From an uncultured Eubacteriales bacterium (GTDB taxonomy: Bacteria; Bacillota; Clostridia; Oscillospirales; Acutalibacteraceae), in NCBI GenBank assembly GCA_948537335.1, contig CAOUJG010000001.1, forward strand, positions 44,372 through 108,371: a DNA stretch of 64,000 bases, written 5' to 3'. The translations under genes were made by a program, and so were the position numbers. The first letter of the stretch is position 1, and every line of letters starts with the position of its first letter. Of this stretch, positions 1 through 8,299 are shown one piece after another. The notes under the pieces are model-generated. The model had not been told where the DNA came from. It searched no databases and saw only the letters and a list, made by a program, of their open reading frames with translations.

Positions 1-2
1 AG

Positions 3-341
3 CAATATGGAACATGGTATTCCGGGAAAAATATTACTAAACATTTTTGTTCTAATGATGATCTAGAAAAAACTCCACCTGTCTACTCTGATAATTCTTT
101 AATTTGCAAAACTATCGGTCTAATATCTGCACTTCCAGACAAATGGGAGGCTTTAAAAGATGTATTTAGATACATACTTTCCTTGAACAAAGCCTCTGTA
201 CCTGCCAGCATATCAGGAAGATTTAATTTATTCTGGAAAACGTTTAGCCGCAGAATAGGTTTTGATGCTCTTTCGGCGATACTTACTACTGAATCACAAA
301 AAAAAGTTGTCAATGACCGTTTTAACTCTACCACTTATTAA
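3..341 (+). CDS. Unrecognised protein, C-terminal part only (5' end outside window)
   Basis: The plus strand is open in one frame from the window edge to a TAA at 339-341, giving 112 residues with no start codon in the window. The end of the protein is visible, with motifs such as GTWYSGKNITKHF near the left edge and a basic, aromatic tail. I do not recognise the family. A strong hairpin terminator lies 19 bases after the stop, which supports this being a real 3' end of a gene. A shorter antisense frame at 83-334 is treated as its shadow. Confidence 0.6.
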   Translation, partial: QYGTWYSGKNITKHFCSNDDLEKTPPVYSDNSLICKTIGLISALPDKWEALKDVFRYILSLNKASVPASISGRFNLFWKTFSRRIGFDALSAILTTESQKKVVNDRFNSTTY

Positions 342-360
342 AAAGAAAAATAATTAAAGT

Positions 361-392
361 GAGATAGCTTAAAATTAGCTATCTCTTTTTTT
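361..392 (+). terminator. Rho-independent terminator after the partial gene
   Basis: A perfect 9-bp stem (GAGATAGCT / AGCTATCTC) with a 7-base loop is followed by seven T. Read on the minus strand it is followed by a weaker T-rich stretch, so it may also end the convergent VOC gene. Confidence 0.9.
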
Positions 393-427
393 ATTTTATA
401 AGATTGTCCTTCTATTCAAAAATTACT

Positions 428-805
428 TTAATTGCTAAACTTACATCCAAATGCAATGTGCCTGCCGTCGCAATCTTCTATTACAAATTCTTTATTGTTA
501 TAATCTGTAGGGCACAGCGGTTTAACAAATTTTACTCCGTTTTCTTTAAATTCTTGCTCTAACTTTTCCTGATTCTTTGTATAAAAATACACGTCAAAAC
601 CGTAGCCATACAACACGTGATTTGGCTTATAATTCCCTGCTAACGCCTTTATAAGAATTACTTCGACAGAATCCTTATACAAGCAAATGTGCGGCTCCGA
701 TGCGTTCAGATACTTTACGGCCTTAAACCCCAATTTATTAACATAGAAATTAGCCGTTTTTTCGATGTCATTGCACGGAAAAATCGGGCTTAATCCTATT
801 AGCAT
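428..805 (-). CDS. VOC-superfamily (glyoxalase/bleomycin-resistance-like) protein
   Basis: A 125-residue single-domain protein of the vicinal-oxygen-chelate fold. The N-terminal half shows the usual opening (PIFPCNDIEKTANFYVNKLG) and the C-terminal half the typical VIEDCDGRHIAFG strand. Such proteins bind a metal and act as isomerases, dioxygenases or drug-sequestering proteins; the substrate cannot be told from sequence. The ATG at 805 is preferred to the upstream ATG at 829 because a GGAAAG site precedes it at usable spacing. It faces the partial gene across the terminator and lies downstream of the NSS transporter on the same strand. Confidence 0.75.
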   Translation of the reverse strand: MLIGLSPIFPCNDIEKTANFYVNKLGFKAVKYLNASEPHICLYKDSVEVILIKALAGNYKPNHVLYGYGFDVYFYTKNQEKLEQEFKENGVKFVKPLCPTDYNNKEFVIEDCDGRHIAFGCKFSN

Positions 806-842
806 ACGCTTTCTTTCCACTCCCCTCATCTATAGTCTCAAT

Positions 843-2198
843 TCAACTTATATTTAAAAAGATCCCGCAGACAAAAATAACTATTGTGCCGATAATAAAA
901 ACATATTTCGCTAGCGGAACAAACCAGCTCCCGTTGATTTTTCTTTTGGCGCCTTTGTTTATCTGCTCTAGTGCAAAGTCTGAGCCGCAAACCCAGAAAA
1001 ACATCACTCCTGCTAACAATGTTCCGAGCGGAATGGCGTAAATAGACACCATATCCATCCATTTGCCGACTGTCTCGCCGTTTTCTATGAATAGGCTTAT
1101 CGCCGCGGATGTGGCTATAACTATGGTCACTGCTAAGTTTCTTGGCAAGTTAAAGTTAGTCTGCAGGCCTTCTATCGGCACTTCAAAGAGGTTTATGATC
1201 GACGTTACGGCTGCGAAGAGTATCGCTGTGAAAAAAATAATTTCAAAAAAACGCCCAAAAGGCATTCCAGCAAAGACCTGGGGCATCGCAACAAACAATA
1301 ATGACGGCCCCGCTTGCGACTCTAATCCAAAGGAAAACATCGCAGGAATAATCGCCAATGCAGCTATAATTCCCGCCAGGACGTCAAACAGCGCCACATT
1401 TTTTGCACAATAAATTATGTCTTCGTCATCCTTCAAGTAGCTCCCATATATCAGCGTTCCGGAACCCGCTAGCGATAGCAAAAAAAAGGCTTGTCCCAAT
1501 GCATAAATCCAGTTTTGTGGCTCAAGGAATTGTGCAAAATCGAAATTGAACAGATAGTCGTACCCTCGAAACGAGCCCGGCAAAAGCGCCGCCTTTATCG
1601 CTAAGATTACAAACAATATGAAAAACAGGGGCATCAGGACTTTGTTCAGCTTTTCTATCCCGTTCGAAATTCCGAATATCATTATCAAAAAAACTATCAA
1701 AAACCCCGCCAGATGGCTAACTACATTGCCAAAATCTCCGGAAATATTCGTAAACAATGCTAGAGTATCCTTTTGTTGCAACAATTCTCCAGAAATACTC
1801 GAAGCCAAAAAGCGTATTATCCATCCGACCACCACAGAATAGCCGATTGCAATACACAAAGCGCCCAAAACAGGGATCACACCTAAAAACTTTCCAAACG
1901 ATCGGTTAAACTTTTTTTGAGTAGCCCCTGCAAATGCACCTATGGGGCCGGATTTCATCGCGCGGCCAAACGCCATTTCGCCGATAACTCCTGGTATTCC
2001 TAAAAGCACAGTGAATATAATATATTCGATCAAAAACACCGCGCCGCCATACTGCCCCAATCGATACGGAAACATCCAAACCGTTCCGATTCCTACTGCT
2101 GAACCGACGCACGCCCAAATGAATCCGAATTTTGTTCGAAAGGTGTCTCTCTTTGCATTTAACGTACTGTCCTTTGCCCGATTTTCTGAAATTGGCAT
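843..2198 (-). CDS. Sodium-dependent transporter of the NSS (SNF) family
   Basis: A 451-residue membrane protein, the usual size for bacterial NSS members such as MhsT, with about eleven to twelve hydrophobic helices. The first helix carries the family signature around the sodium and substrate site (GSAVGIGTVWMFPYRLGQYG). NSS proteins take up amino acids or amines with sodium; the substrate here is unknown. The start at 2198 has a GGGGTGG ribosome site seven bases upstream, which the longer frame lacks. The gene precedes the VOC gene with a 37-base gap. In an organism that also carries an ATP/ADP translocase, it may import amino acids from a host (inference). Confidence 0.9.
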   Translation of the reverse strand: MPISENRAKDSTLNAKRDTFRTKFGFIWACVGSAVGIGTVWMFPYRLGQYGGAVFLIEYIIFTVLLGIPGVIGEMAFGRAMKSGPIGAFAGATQKKFNRSFGKFLGVIPVLGALCIAIGYSVVVGWIIRFLASSISGELLQQKDTLALFTNISGDFGNVVSHLAGFLIVFLIMIFGISNGIEKLNKVLMPLFFILFVILAIKAALLPGSFRGYDYLFNFDFAQFLEPQNWIYALGQAFFLLSLAGSGTLIYGSYLKDDEDIIYCAKNVALFDVLAGIIAALAIIPAMFSFGLESQAGPSLLFVAMPQVFAGMPFGRFFEIIFFTAILFAAVTSIINLFEVPIEGLQTNFNLPRNLAVTIVIATSAAISLFIENGETVGKWMDMVSIYAIPLGTLLAGVMFFWVCGSDFALEQINKGAKRKINGSWFVPLAKYVFIIGTIVIFVCGIFLNIS

Positions 2199-2402
2199 AA
2201 TTAACCACCCCGTTTTTACATTATAAATCAAAAAATTCGATTATTCAATAACTATAAACAAAATTTTGCAATATACGGTAAAATAATCCACTGAATTATA
2301 ATGTGTACTTCAAAAAATATTGTAAAGACTGATACATAAACGCGGCGAAACGGTCGATACTATTTATGCGGTTATACCGTAAAAAAAGAAGGGGTGAGAA
2401 TT

Positions 2403-2615
2403 ATGTTGGACAAACTAGCCTTAATTTTAGTTATCATCGGCGGTCTCAACTGGGGCTCCATCGGGATTTTTCAATTTGACATAGTTGGATGGCTGTTTGG
2501 CGGCCAGCTGAACATCGTAAGCCGGATAATCTATACAGCCGTGGCGCTTGCCGCAATTTGGTGCATTTCTTTGCTGTTCAAAGACAGCGAGGATTCCGTG
2601 CATCATTCGATGTGA
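2403..2615 (+). CDS. DUF378 (YuzA-like) small membrane protein
   Basis: A 70-residue protein with two hydrophobic helices and the DUF378 hallmark LVIIGGLNWGSIGIF near its start, followed by IVGWLFGG. Proteins of this family are common in Firmicutes and lack a known function. The ATG at 2403 is chosen because AGAAGGGG stands at good spacing before it. It is a single-gene unit, transcribed away from the NSS gene and ended by its own terminator before gpmI. Confidence 0.85.
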   Translation: MLDKLALILVIIGGLNWGSIGIFQFDIVGWLFGGQLNIVSRIIYTAVALAAIWCISLLFKDSEDSVHHSM

Positions 2616-2657
2616 ACCGCGATAGATGGCTATAGCCAAAGCTCCCTTTTATTTTTT

Positions 2658-2689
2658 ATCTCCTGAGTGAAAACTTGGGAGATTTTTTT
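2658..2689 (+). terminator. Rho-independent terminator of the DUF378 gene
   Basis: Hairpin ATCTCC...GGAGAT with an inner AGT/ACT pairing around a GAAA tetraloop, followed by six T. It separates this gene from the convergent gpmI. Confidence 0.85.
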
Positions 2690-2701
2690 GTTTTATAAAA
2701 T

Positions 2702-4222
2702 TTATCTAACTATAAGGCTTTCTCCCGACATTTCTTTAGGTTTACTCAAGTTTAAAATATCAAGCACAGTCGGCGCAATATCCGCAAGTTTCCCATTTGG
2801 TATAAGTTTGCACTCATATCCTACAACGCAAAATGGCACGGGATTAGTCGTATGCGCAGTAAAAGGCGCTCCATTTTCGTCAAGCATTTTTTCCGCATTC
2901 CCGTGATCCGCAGTTATAAGCGAACAACCGCCTACAGCTAAAACTTCGTTGACAAGCTCGTAAACACAAGTATCCACAGTTTTAATCGCAACCTTTGTAG
3001 CTTCAAAATTGCCAGTATGCCCGACCATATCGCAATTAGCAAAGTTTAAAATAATCACATCATGCGTCCGCAATTTTATTTTTTCCCTAATGATTTCCGT
3101 AATCTCAAAAGCACTCATCTCCGGCTTCAAATCATAAGTCTCCACTTTCGGCGATGGCACCAAAATCCTATCTTCACCAACATACACCCGCTCAGAGCCT
3201 CCATTAAAAAAGGACGTCACATGCGCGTATTTTTCTGTTTCCGCAATTCTCAACTGAGTCAAATTATTTTTTGAGAGAAACTCCGCCAAGGTGTTATTTA
3301 GCTTAGCATCTTCAAAAGCTACATTAGCAGCAATAAATTCATCGCTATATCGCGTCATGCATACAAAATTTATTAGACCGCAAAGCTCTTTTTGCCTTGC
3401 AAACTTAGCAAAGCCCTCATCAATAAAGGCCCTGGTAAGCTGGCAAGCTCTATCCGGCCGAAAATTAAAAAATATAACCGAATCCCCAGCGCTCACCACA
3501 GCATCTCGGTCACAAATAATCGGCTCAATGAATTCATCTGTTACGCCTGAGTCATAAAAATTCTCAACCGCTGCAATCGGACTTTTTGCACATGTCCCGA
3601 CTCCACTTACAATCGCATCATAGGCTTTTTGCGTCCGCTCCCAGCGATTGTCGCGATCCATCGCATAAAATCTGCCCATAATCGTGCCAATTTTGCCAAT
3701 TCCAATTTGCTCCATCTCAGCTTCACATTTTTTAATAAATCCCGCTCCAGATTTAGGAGAAGCGTCCCTTCCATCCAAAAAAGCGTGAACATAAACGTTC
3801 TGCAAACCGAGGCTCTTCGCCATTTTAAGCAGCGCAAACAAATGGTCAATATGGCTATGGGCTCCGCCGTCGGATAAAAGCCCCATCAAATGTAATCTCG
3901 AATTATTTTTCTTGACCGACAGCATAGATTGCCTCAACACGTCATTTTCAAAAAAACTTTCGTCCTCGATGCTACTGTTAATCCTCGTTAAATCCTGAAA
4001 AACCACCCTGCCAGCGCCAATATTAATATGCCCAACTTCGCTATTTCCCATCTGCCCTGCCGGCAAACCGGCATTCTCGCCAGAAGCTTCTAGCAATGCA
4101 AAAGGATACTTTCTAAAAAGGTCATTTAAATGCGGCGCCGTTTCGCAAGTTATTGCACTTCTGTCAGAGTCTTGAGTAATCCCAAAACCATCCATTATAA
4201 TTAGCAGCAACGGGCGCTTCAT
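2702..4222 (-). CDS. gpmI: 2,3-bisphosphoglycerate-independent phosphoglycerate mutase
   Basis: A 506-residue alkaline-phosphatase-superfamily enzyme that interconverts 3- and 2-phosphoglycerate in glycolysis using two manganese ions. Visible motifs are the first metal Asp in MDGFG, the phosphorylated serine in GNSEVGHINIGAGR, the substrate loop DGRDASPKSG, and the C-terminal metal cluster NFANCDMVGHTGN and TADHGNAEKM. Length matches the family (about 510). The start at 4222 follows a GGGAGG site; an in-frame codon five residues upstream has none. It stands alone rather than beside gapA-pgk-tpiA-eno, the usual operon in Firmicutes. Confidence 0.97.
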   Translation of the reverse strand: MKRPLLLIIMDGFGITQDSDRSAITCETAPHLNDLFRKYPFALLEASGENAGLPAGQMGNSEVGHINIGAGRVVFQDLTRINSSIEDESFFENDVLRQSMLSVKKNNSRLHLMGLLSDGGAHSHIDHLFALLKMAKSLGLQNVYVHAFLDGRDASPKSGAGFIKKCEAEMEQIGIGKIGTIMGRFYAMDRDNRWERTQKAYDAIVSGVGTCAKSPIAAVENFYDSGVTDEFIEPIICDRDAVVSAGDSVIFFNFRPDRACQLTRAFIDEGFAKFARQKELCGLINFVCMTRYSDEFIAANVAFEDAKLNNTLAEFLSKNNLTQLRIAETEKYAHVTSFFNGGSERVYVGEDRILVPSPKVETYDLKPEMSAFEITEIIREKIKLRTHDVIILNFANCDMVGHTGNFEATKVAIKTVDTCVYELVNEVLAVGGCSLITADHGNAEKMLDENGAPFTAHTTNPVPFCVVGYECKLIPNGKLADIAPTVLDILNLSKPKEMSGESLIVR

Positions 4223-4248
4223 ACCAAAACCTCCCAACGCAAGACAGG

Positions 4249-4656
4249 TTACCTATCCTTCACATATCTCCATTTATAGCCATATGCGGTTTTGCCCTGC
4301 TTCTTGCAAATTTTATTTATCGTCGCGTAGTCAGCCTTCTTGTACGGTGTATTCTCCCGAATCCAATTCGCACCGTCCATGATCTTAGGAAAAGTCTTAA
4401 CAACCTCCAAAGTCTCTTTATCTATCATATCCACAGCAATCGCATTTGGCCTATTTTTTTTATATTTTTCAACCATCATTTGACGATACTCCGGGTTGTT
4501 CCTCATTTTATCAACATGTTTCTTAAGGCCCAAACCTACATTTGGCGAGACTTTTCTCTTTTTCTTTTCAGGCTCTAAGACTTTTTCAGCTTCATCCTGA
4601 GGTACAATCCGTCCCATTACTGCGACCGTTTCAACAACCATACTATCAACATTCAT
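4249..4656 (-). CDS. Orphan NUMOD1-like DNA-binding domain protein
   Basis: A 135-residue basic protein. Its last 50 residues (DGANWIRENTPYKKADYATI, then KICKKQGKTAYGYKWRYV) look like the NUMOD1 helix-turn-helix module that homing endonucleases (GIY-YIG, HNH) use to contact DNA. Before it is a lysine-rich segment (EPEKKKRKV). No nuclease motif is visible, so it is either a stand-alone DNA-binding protein or the remnant of a homing endonuclease. A GGGGAG site lies 13 bases before the ATG. It sits upstream of gpmI with a 26-base gap, so the two may be co-transcribed. Function unknown. Confidence 0.6.
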   Translation of the reverse strand: MNVDSMVVETVAVMGRIVPQDEAEKVLEPEKKKRKVSPNVGLGLKKHVDKMRNNPEYRQMMVEKYKKNRPNAIAVDMIDKETLEVVKTFPKIMDGANWIRENTPYKKADYATINKICKKQGKTAYGYKWRYVKDR

Positions 4657-4699
4657 AAATTAAGCCGGCTCCCCTATCTATTGTAATAATATTTAAAAA

Positions 4700-5530
4700 T
4701 TAGTGCACCAGTCTGATAAAATGCCTCAGTCTAACAAGCTCCAACTCATTATAATCAAAAATCTTTTTATATGTAAAGTTCAAGATTTGTTCCTTACTAC
4801 AAAGGCCCGCGTAAGTTTGCCTGCCATTTTCAAAAATATAAAACCAATACTTGTCATTGCCTTTCGGGAAAATTTTATAATTAATTGTAATCGGCTCTAG
4901 CTCTTCTATTTCATAATGCAATTCATTAGACTTTCCCGCCACTTGGTTCTCCTCTGTGTCCACCAAAGCCGCCCTCAGCTTTCTAACAACATTTTTCGAG
5001 GGTATATTCTCCGCATTTAGCTTAATGAAAAACACTATCGAAGGATCTATTTTGTGAGCCTCTTTTATAAGCGCCTCGCAGGCCTTTGACGCATAGCTAT
5101 GCCCTCTAAACTCAGGAATAATCCAATAAGCAATGTTAACGTAATCCGATAGACACGACAAAACAACCGCGCCAGCCGCCTTGCCATCTTTGTCTTTTAT
5201 CACAAAAGTAAAATTTGAGCCTGAATTATAGTGATTTAAGTCTGATAAAGCCTGTTGTTCCGTAATTTCTTTGTCCGTAGCATCTAAATAATATCTTATG
5301 TTTACGTTTTTATAATATTTTTTTAGCTCATTAAAGTCATCCTGACTAGGCCGCGACAACGTTATCTCTCCGGTATCTACATTATCGATATTGTTTATAG
5401 CCCTACATCCACGCGCACGCGAGTAATTCTGACAATTTTCGCGATGACAAGTGGCCTGAATCCTCCCCGCAGACGGAGCAAACCCAAAACAAACCGCAGC
5501 CGACAATATAACCGATATAAACTTTCTCAA
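4700..5530 (-). CDS. GNAT-family acetyltransferase with N-terminal signal peptide
   Basis: A 276-residue protein starting at TTG behind a GGGAGG site. Residues 1-24 form a signal peptide (basic MRKF, hydrophobic core, small residues around 20-24). Residues about 55-190 have the GNAT layout: SRPSQDDFNELKKYY, AYWIIPEFRGHSYASKA as the acetyl-CoA loop, and LNAENIPSKNVVRKL. The loop is a variant (RGHSYA instead of RGxGxA). About 75 C-terminal residues are unassigned and aromatic. GNAT enzymes need acetyl-CoA, normally absent outside cells, so export suggests action inside a host or in another compartment (inference). It follows another exported protein on the same strand. Confidence 0.7.
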   Translation of the reverse strand: MRKFISVILSAAVCFGFAPSAGRIQATCHRENCQNYSRARGCRAINNIDNVDTGEITLSRPSQDDFNELKKYYKNVNIRYYLDATDKEITEQQALSDLNHYNSGSNFTFVIKDKDGKAAGAVVLSCLSDYVNIAYWIIPEFRGHSYASKACEALIKEAHKIDPSIVFFIKLNAENIPSKNVVRKLRAALVDTEENQVAGKSNELHYEIEELEPITINYKIFPKGNDKYWFYIFENGRQTYAGLCSKEQILNFTYKKIFDYNELELVRLRHFIRLVH

Positions 5531-5573
5531 TTTAAAATCCTCCCAATAAATTTTTTAATTCCCAATTTACTTG

Positions 5574-6656
5574 CTAATCTGCACTAATTAAGCTCTGCGA
5601 AAAAGGCAAATGATTGTAAAGCCACGACATGTGACCGTATAAACGTTTGGCCAGCTCTAAATCTTCATCGGAATTAATTCCAAAATCAAAATGCCTCAAA
5701 CAATTTGGCATCTTTGCCCAAATATACGATCCCAAAGCTCCGGCCAAGGTTTTAACAGAATTATCACTAGGCACATAGCTGCCTCCCGCTACTCGAAATA
5801 GCAAATCGCTGTTATTTTGCCGTAAAATTTCTTCAATAATAGCCATCTGATAGGCAACATAAGGCTGACTAGAGATAAACAATGCATCCTCCATTTCTCC
5901 AGGATGTTCCTCATTCCACTTGCAAAAATCCTCAACAGTCGTCTGCGTTGTCGGACGTCTGCCATCTTTTTCCGGAGTGTTTACCACAACAACTACAAGG
6001 TCGTATTTGTTTAACATATATTTTTCGCACAAATATTTAAGAATGTACGCCTCAGTGACTTCGCTGCTACTTATACCAAAATGCTGAGCAATTTCTTCAA
6101 TCTCTTCTGCGGTTCCGTCTACACCAACTTTAGCAGGCCTTGCACCTGTCAGCAAAACTAAACAAACAAAACAATGCCCATCATTAATCAAACACTCAGC
6201 AAATTTAATACGCTTTTCCATTTCAGATCTGCGAGCTCCCAAAATACAAACAGCATCATAATACTTCTTATTTGGGTAAACAGCGTCAACAAAGCCTAAT
6301 TTTGCAAAATTTTCATTCAAAAGCTTTACGTCTTGGCCCATCCAATTAAGGTCAGTTGTTTCCCAACGTTCTTGTTTATCTGCCCTATTCACAAAGCGCT
6401 CTTGCGTCGATGCAACCAGTTGCAAAAGCTCGTGTATGCCAAATCTTTTAGGCAAAGGGACACCTGCTTTTTCGCAGATAAACTTAAAGGCATATTGCTG
6501 CTCCTTACCGATAAACCCAAAGCTATCCAGCACTTCCTCCAAGCCGACTTTTTGTTCTTCTTGAATCACGGATGCAGAGCCGCACATACAATTTATCAAA
6601 AATGAAAATATCGCAAAAAATGAAAAAATCCTCAAAAACCAATGTTTCTTTTTCAT
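5574..6656 (-). CDS. Secreted protein with a DUF218/YdcF-like domain
   Basis: A 360-residue protein. Residues 1-27 are a signal peptide (MKKKHWFLRIFSFFAIFSF, then a small-residue site near GSAS). From about residue 135 the pattern resembles DUF218 (SanA/ElyC/YdcF) proteins: ILGARRSEMEKRIKFA, LLTGARPAKVGVDG, EAYILKYL, VNTPEKDGRRPTTQTTVEDF and LFISSQPYVAYQMAIIEEIL. Members of that fold act on envelope intermediates or are uncharacterised. The assignment is by pattern only. The start at 6656 follows GGGAGAAGG, unlike an in-frame codon upstream. It lies just downstream of tmRNA and upstream of the exported GNAT gene (43-base gap). Confidence 0.55.
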   Translation of the reverse strand: MKKKHWFLRIFSFFAIFSFLINCMCGSASVIQEEQKVGLEEVLDSFGFIGKEQQYAFKFICEKAGVPLPKRFGIHELLQLVASTQERFVNRADKQERWETTDLNWMGQDVKLLNENFAKLGFVDAVYPNKKYYDAVCILGARRSEMEKRIKFAECLINDGHCFVCLVLLTGARPAKVGVDGTAEEIEEIAQHFGISSSEVTEAYILKYLCEKYMLNKYDLVVVVVNTPEKDGRRPTTQTTVEDFCKWNEEHPGEMEDALFISSQPYVAYQMAIIEEILRQNNSDLLFRVAGGSYVPSDNSVKTLAGALGSYIWAKMPNCLRHFDFGINSDEDLELAKRLYGHMSWLYNHLPFSQSLISAD

Positions 6657-6710
6657 AAAATAGCCTTCTCCCAACAATAAAAATCATACAAATTCAAGTT
6701 TAGCGCCATC

Positions 6711-7059
6711 TGGTGGAGATGAGGGGAATTGAACCCCTGTCCGAAAACCGTTCATCAGGGCTTTCTACGAGTGTAGTTATTGAATTAAAATTTCCTTGGC
6801 AAAACGCCCAATAACAGGCTTTAAGCCGCGGTAGGCTCTAAATCATGACTAAGCCTGAGCCAAAGCCTAGTTCACGTTCACTGCTAATCAACGCCTTTTA
6901 AGGGCCGCAGTATTCCCTAAAAAGACGGCAGCTTAGTTAAGCTGCATTTAAAATTTCGTTATTTGCATTTAATTTTAAAAAATTGCGAAATTTAAAGCGT
7001 ATCCGCACCGCTACTCGCTTACCAAGACTCACAATCCCCGTCGAACCCGTTACATCCCC
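6711..7059 (-). ncRNA. ssrA: Transfer-messenger RNA (tmRNA), one-piece
   Basis: Read on the minus strand, the 5' end GGGGATGTAACGGGTTCGAC at 7059-7040 and the 3' end with its TTCAATTCC T-arm and encoded CCA at 6711-6713 form the tRNA-like domain (acceptor pairing GGGGAUG with CAUCUCC). The length of 349 bases is typical. The tag frame runs from GCA at 6966 to TAA at 6937 and encodes ANNEILNAA. The molecule rescues stalled ribosomes together with SmpB, whose gene lies 15 bases upstream on the same strand. Confidence 0.95.
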
Positions 7060-7074
7060 ATGTTTATACCGGCC

Positions 7075-7539
7075 TCAACGATTATATTCCTTAATAGTGC
7101 GTTCAATCTTCCTTTGAGCATCCTTTTTAGCCATCACGCTGCGCTTGTCGTAAAGCTTTTTACCCTTGCAAAGGCCCACGCAGACCTTAACCAGCGAGCC
7201 CTTAAAATAAACCGACAAAGGCACCAAAGTATACCCCGCTTGCTTAATGAGCCCCAAAAGCCGCATAATTTCGCGCTTGTGCATCAACAGCCGCTTAACT
7301 CGCATCGGGTCTTTATTAAAAATGTTCCCCTTTTCATAAGGCGAAATGTGCATCCCATTGAGCAAAAGCTGACCATCCGTAATGCTGCACCAAGCCTCCT
7401 TTAAAGAGACTTTGCCCAAGCGGACTGATTTAACTTCTGTGCCAAAAAGCTCAATTCCAGCCTCAAATTTCTCTTCCACAAAGTAATTATGAAAAGCCTT
7501 TTTATTTTGCGCAACCGTTTTAAAAGTCTCATTCTTCAT
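7075..7539 (-). CDS. smpB: SsrA-binding protein SmpB
   Basis: A 154-residue RNA-binding protein that delivers tmRNA to stalled ribosomes. It shows the oligonucleotide-binding core (HNYFVEEKFEAGIELFGTEV, SVRLGKVSLKEAWC) and the basic C-terminal tail (KKDAQRKIERTIKEY) that probes the decoding centre. The ATG at 7539 has a GAAGGTG site six bases upstream; a GTG three codons earlier is less likely. It is co-oriented with ssrA immediately downstream, and a near-consensus promoter lies about 70 bases upstream, so the pair is probably expressed together. Confidence 0.97.
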   Translation of the reverse strand: MKNETFKTVAQNKKAFHNYFVEEKFEAGIELFGTEVKSVRLGKVSLKEAWCSITDGQLLLNGMHISPYEKGNIFNKDPMRVKRLLMHKREIMRLLGLIKQAGYTLVPLSVYFKGSLVKVCVGLCKGKKLYDKRSVMAKKDAQRKIERTIKEYNR

Positions 7540-7606
7540 GCCAAGCACCTTCGCACTTTTTCAGAATGCAAAAATCCACAGCCAAAAGCGCAGATTCTTA
7601 AATTAA

Positions 7607-7635
7607 ATTATAGCACAAAATCGCTTCCTTGTCAA
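7607..7635 (-). promoter_or_regulatory. Sigma-A promoter for smpB-ssrA
   Basis: TTGACA and TATAAT separated by exactly 17 bases, reading toward smpB. This is a full consensus match. Confidence 0.85.
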
Positions 7636-7693
7636 CAGCAAAAGCCAAACAAAAATTCGCTCAAAATTCAAAAACAAATCTTAAAAAACCGCT

Positions 7694-8296
7694 TCAAATC
7701 TCGCTTCTGCCAATTAAAGCTCGAGAAAGGGTCACCTCATCCGTATATTCAAGGCCTCCACCCACCGGAATCCCATACGCCAGCCGAGTAACCTTAACTC
7801 CAAGCGGTTTTAGCAATTTAGAGATATACATAGCCGTCGCTTCGCCCTCCACCGTGGGGTTCGTCGCCATTATGACTTCTTTTATAGGCCCAGCAGAAAT
7901 TCGCTCCAACAGCTCTTTGATATAAATTTGGTCCGGTCCAACGCCATTTAGCGGAGAAATCACCCCATGCAAAACATGAAAAGAACCCGAAAATTCGCCG
8001 GTTTTCTCCAAAGCCAAAACGTCGCGCGGATCCTCCACCACGCAAATAATACTTTTATCCCTAGCGCTATTGCGGCAAACGTGGCACAGATCTTGATCCG
8101 TTAAATTCTTGCACACCTTGCAATACTTGATTTTCTCATGTGCCTCAATGATAGCAGCCGCAAACTCCTTAGCGTCACCATCGGACATCTGCAAAACAAA
8201 ATAAGCCAGCCTCTGCGCCGTCCGTTTCCCAATCCCCGGCAACCGCTCAAATTGCTCAACCAGCCTCGCAAGCGGCAATACATTATACTCCCTCAC
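7694..8296 (-). CDS. recR: Recombination protein RecR
   Basis: A 200-residue DNA-binding ring protein that loads RecA with RecF and RecO during gap repair. The helix-hairpin-helix ([15 protein letters not shown]), the four-cysteine zinc site ([16 protein letters not shown]), and the Toprim domain ([23 protein letters not shown]) are all present. The GTG start gives [16 protein letters not shown], which matches the clostridial N-terminus; an ATG overlapping codons 5 and 6 is out of frame. It lies three bases after ybaB, in the conserved dnaX-ybaB-recR operon. Confidence 0.96.
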   Translation of the reverse strand: MREYNVLPLARLVEQFERLPGIGKRTAQRLAYFVLQMSDGDAKEFAAAIIEAHEKIKYCKVCKNLTDQDLCHVCRNSARDKSIICVVEDPRDVLALEKTGEFSGSFHVLHGVISPLNGVGPDQIYIKELLERISAGPIKEVIMATNPTVEGEATAMYISKLLKPLGVKVTRLAYGIPVGGGLEYTDEVTLSRALIGRSEI

Positions 8297-8299
8297 GGC

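Noticed and set aside
83..334. 83-codon minus-strand frame at the left edge
   Set aside because: It is antisense to a longer plus-strand frame that ends before a strong terminator; it has no ribosome site.
8281..8283. ATG as start of recR
   Set aside because: It is out of frame with the RecR sequence; the GTG at 8296 gives the conserved N-terminus.
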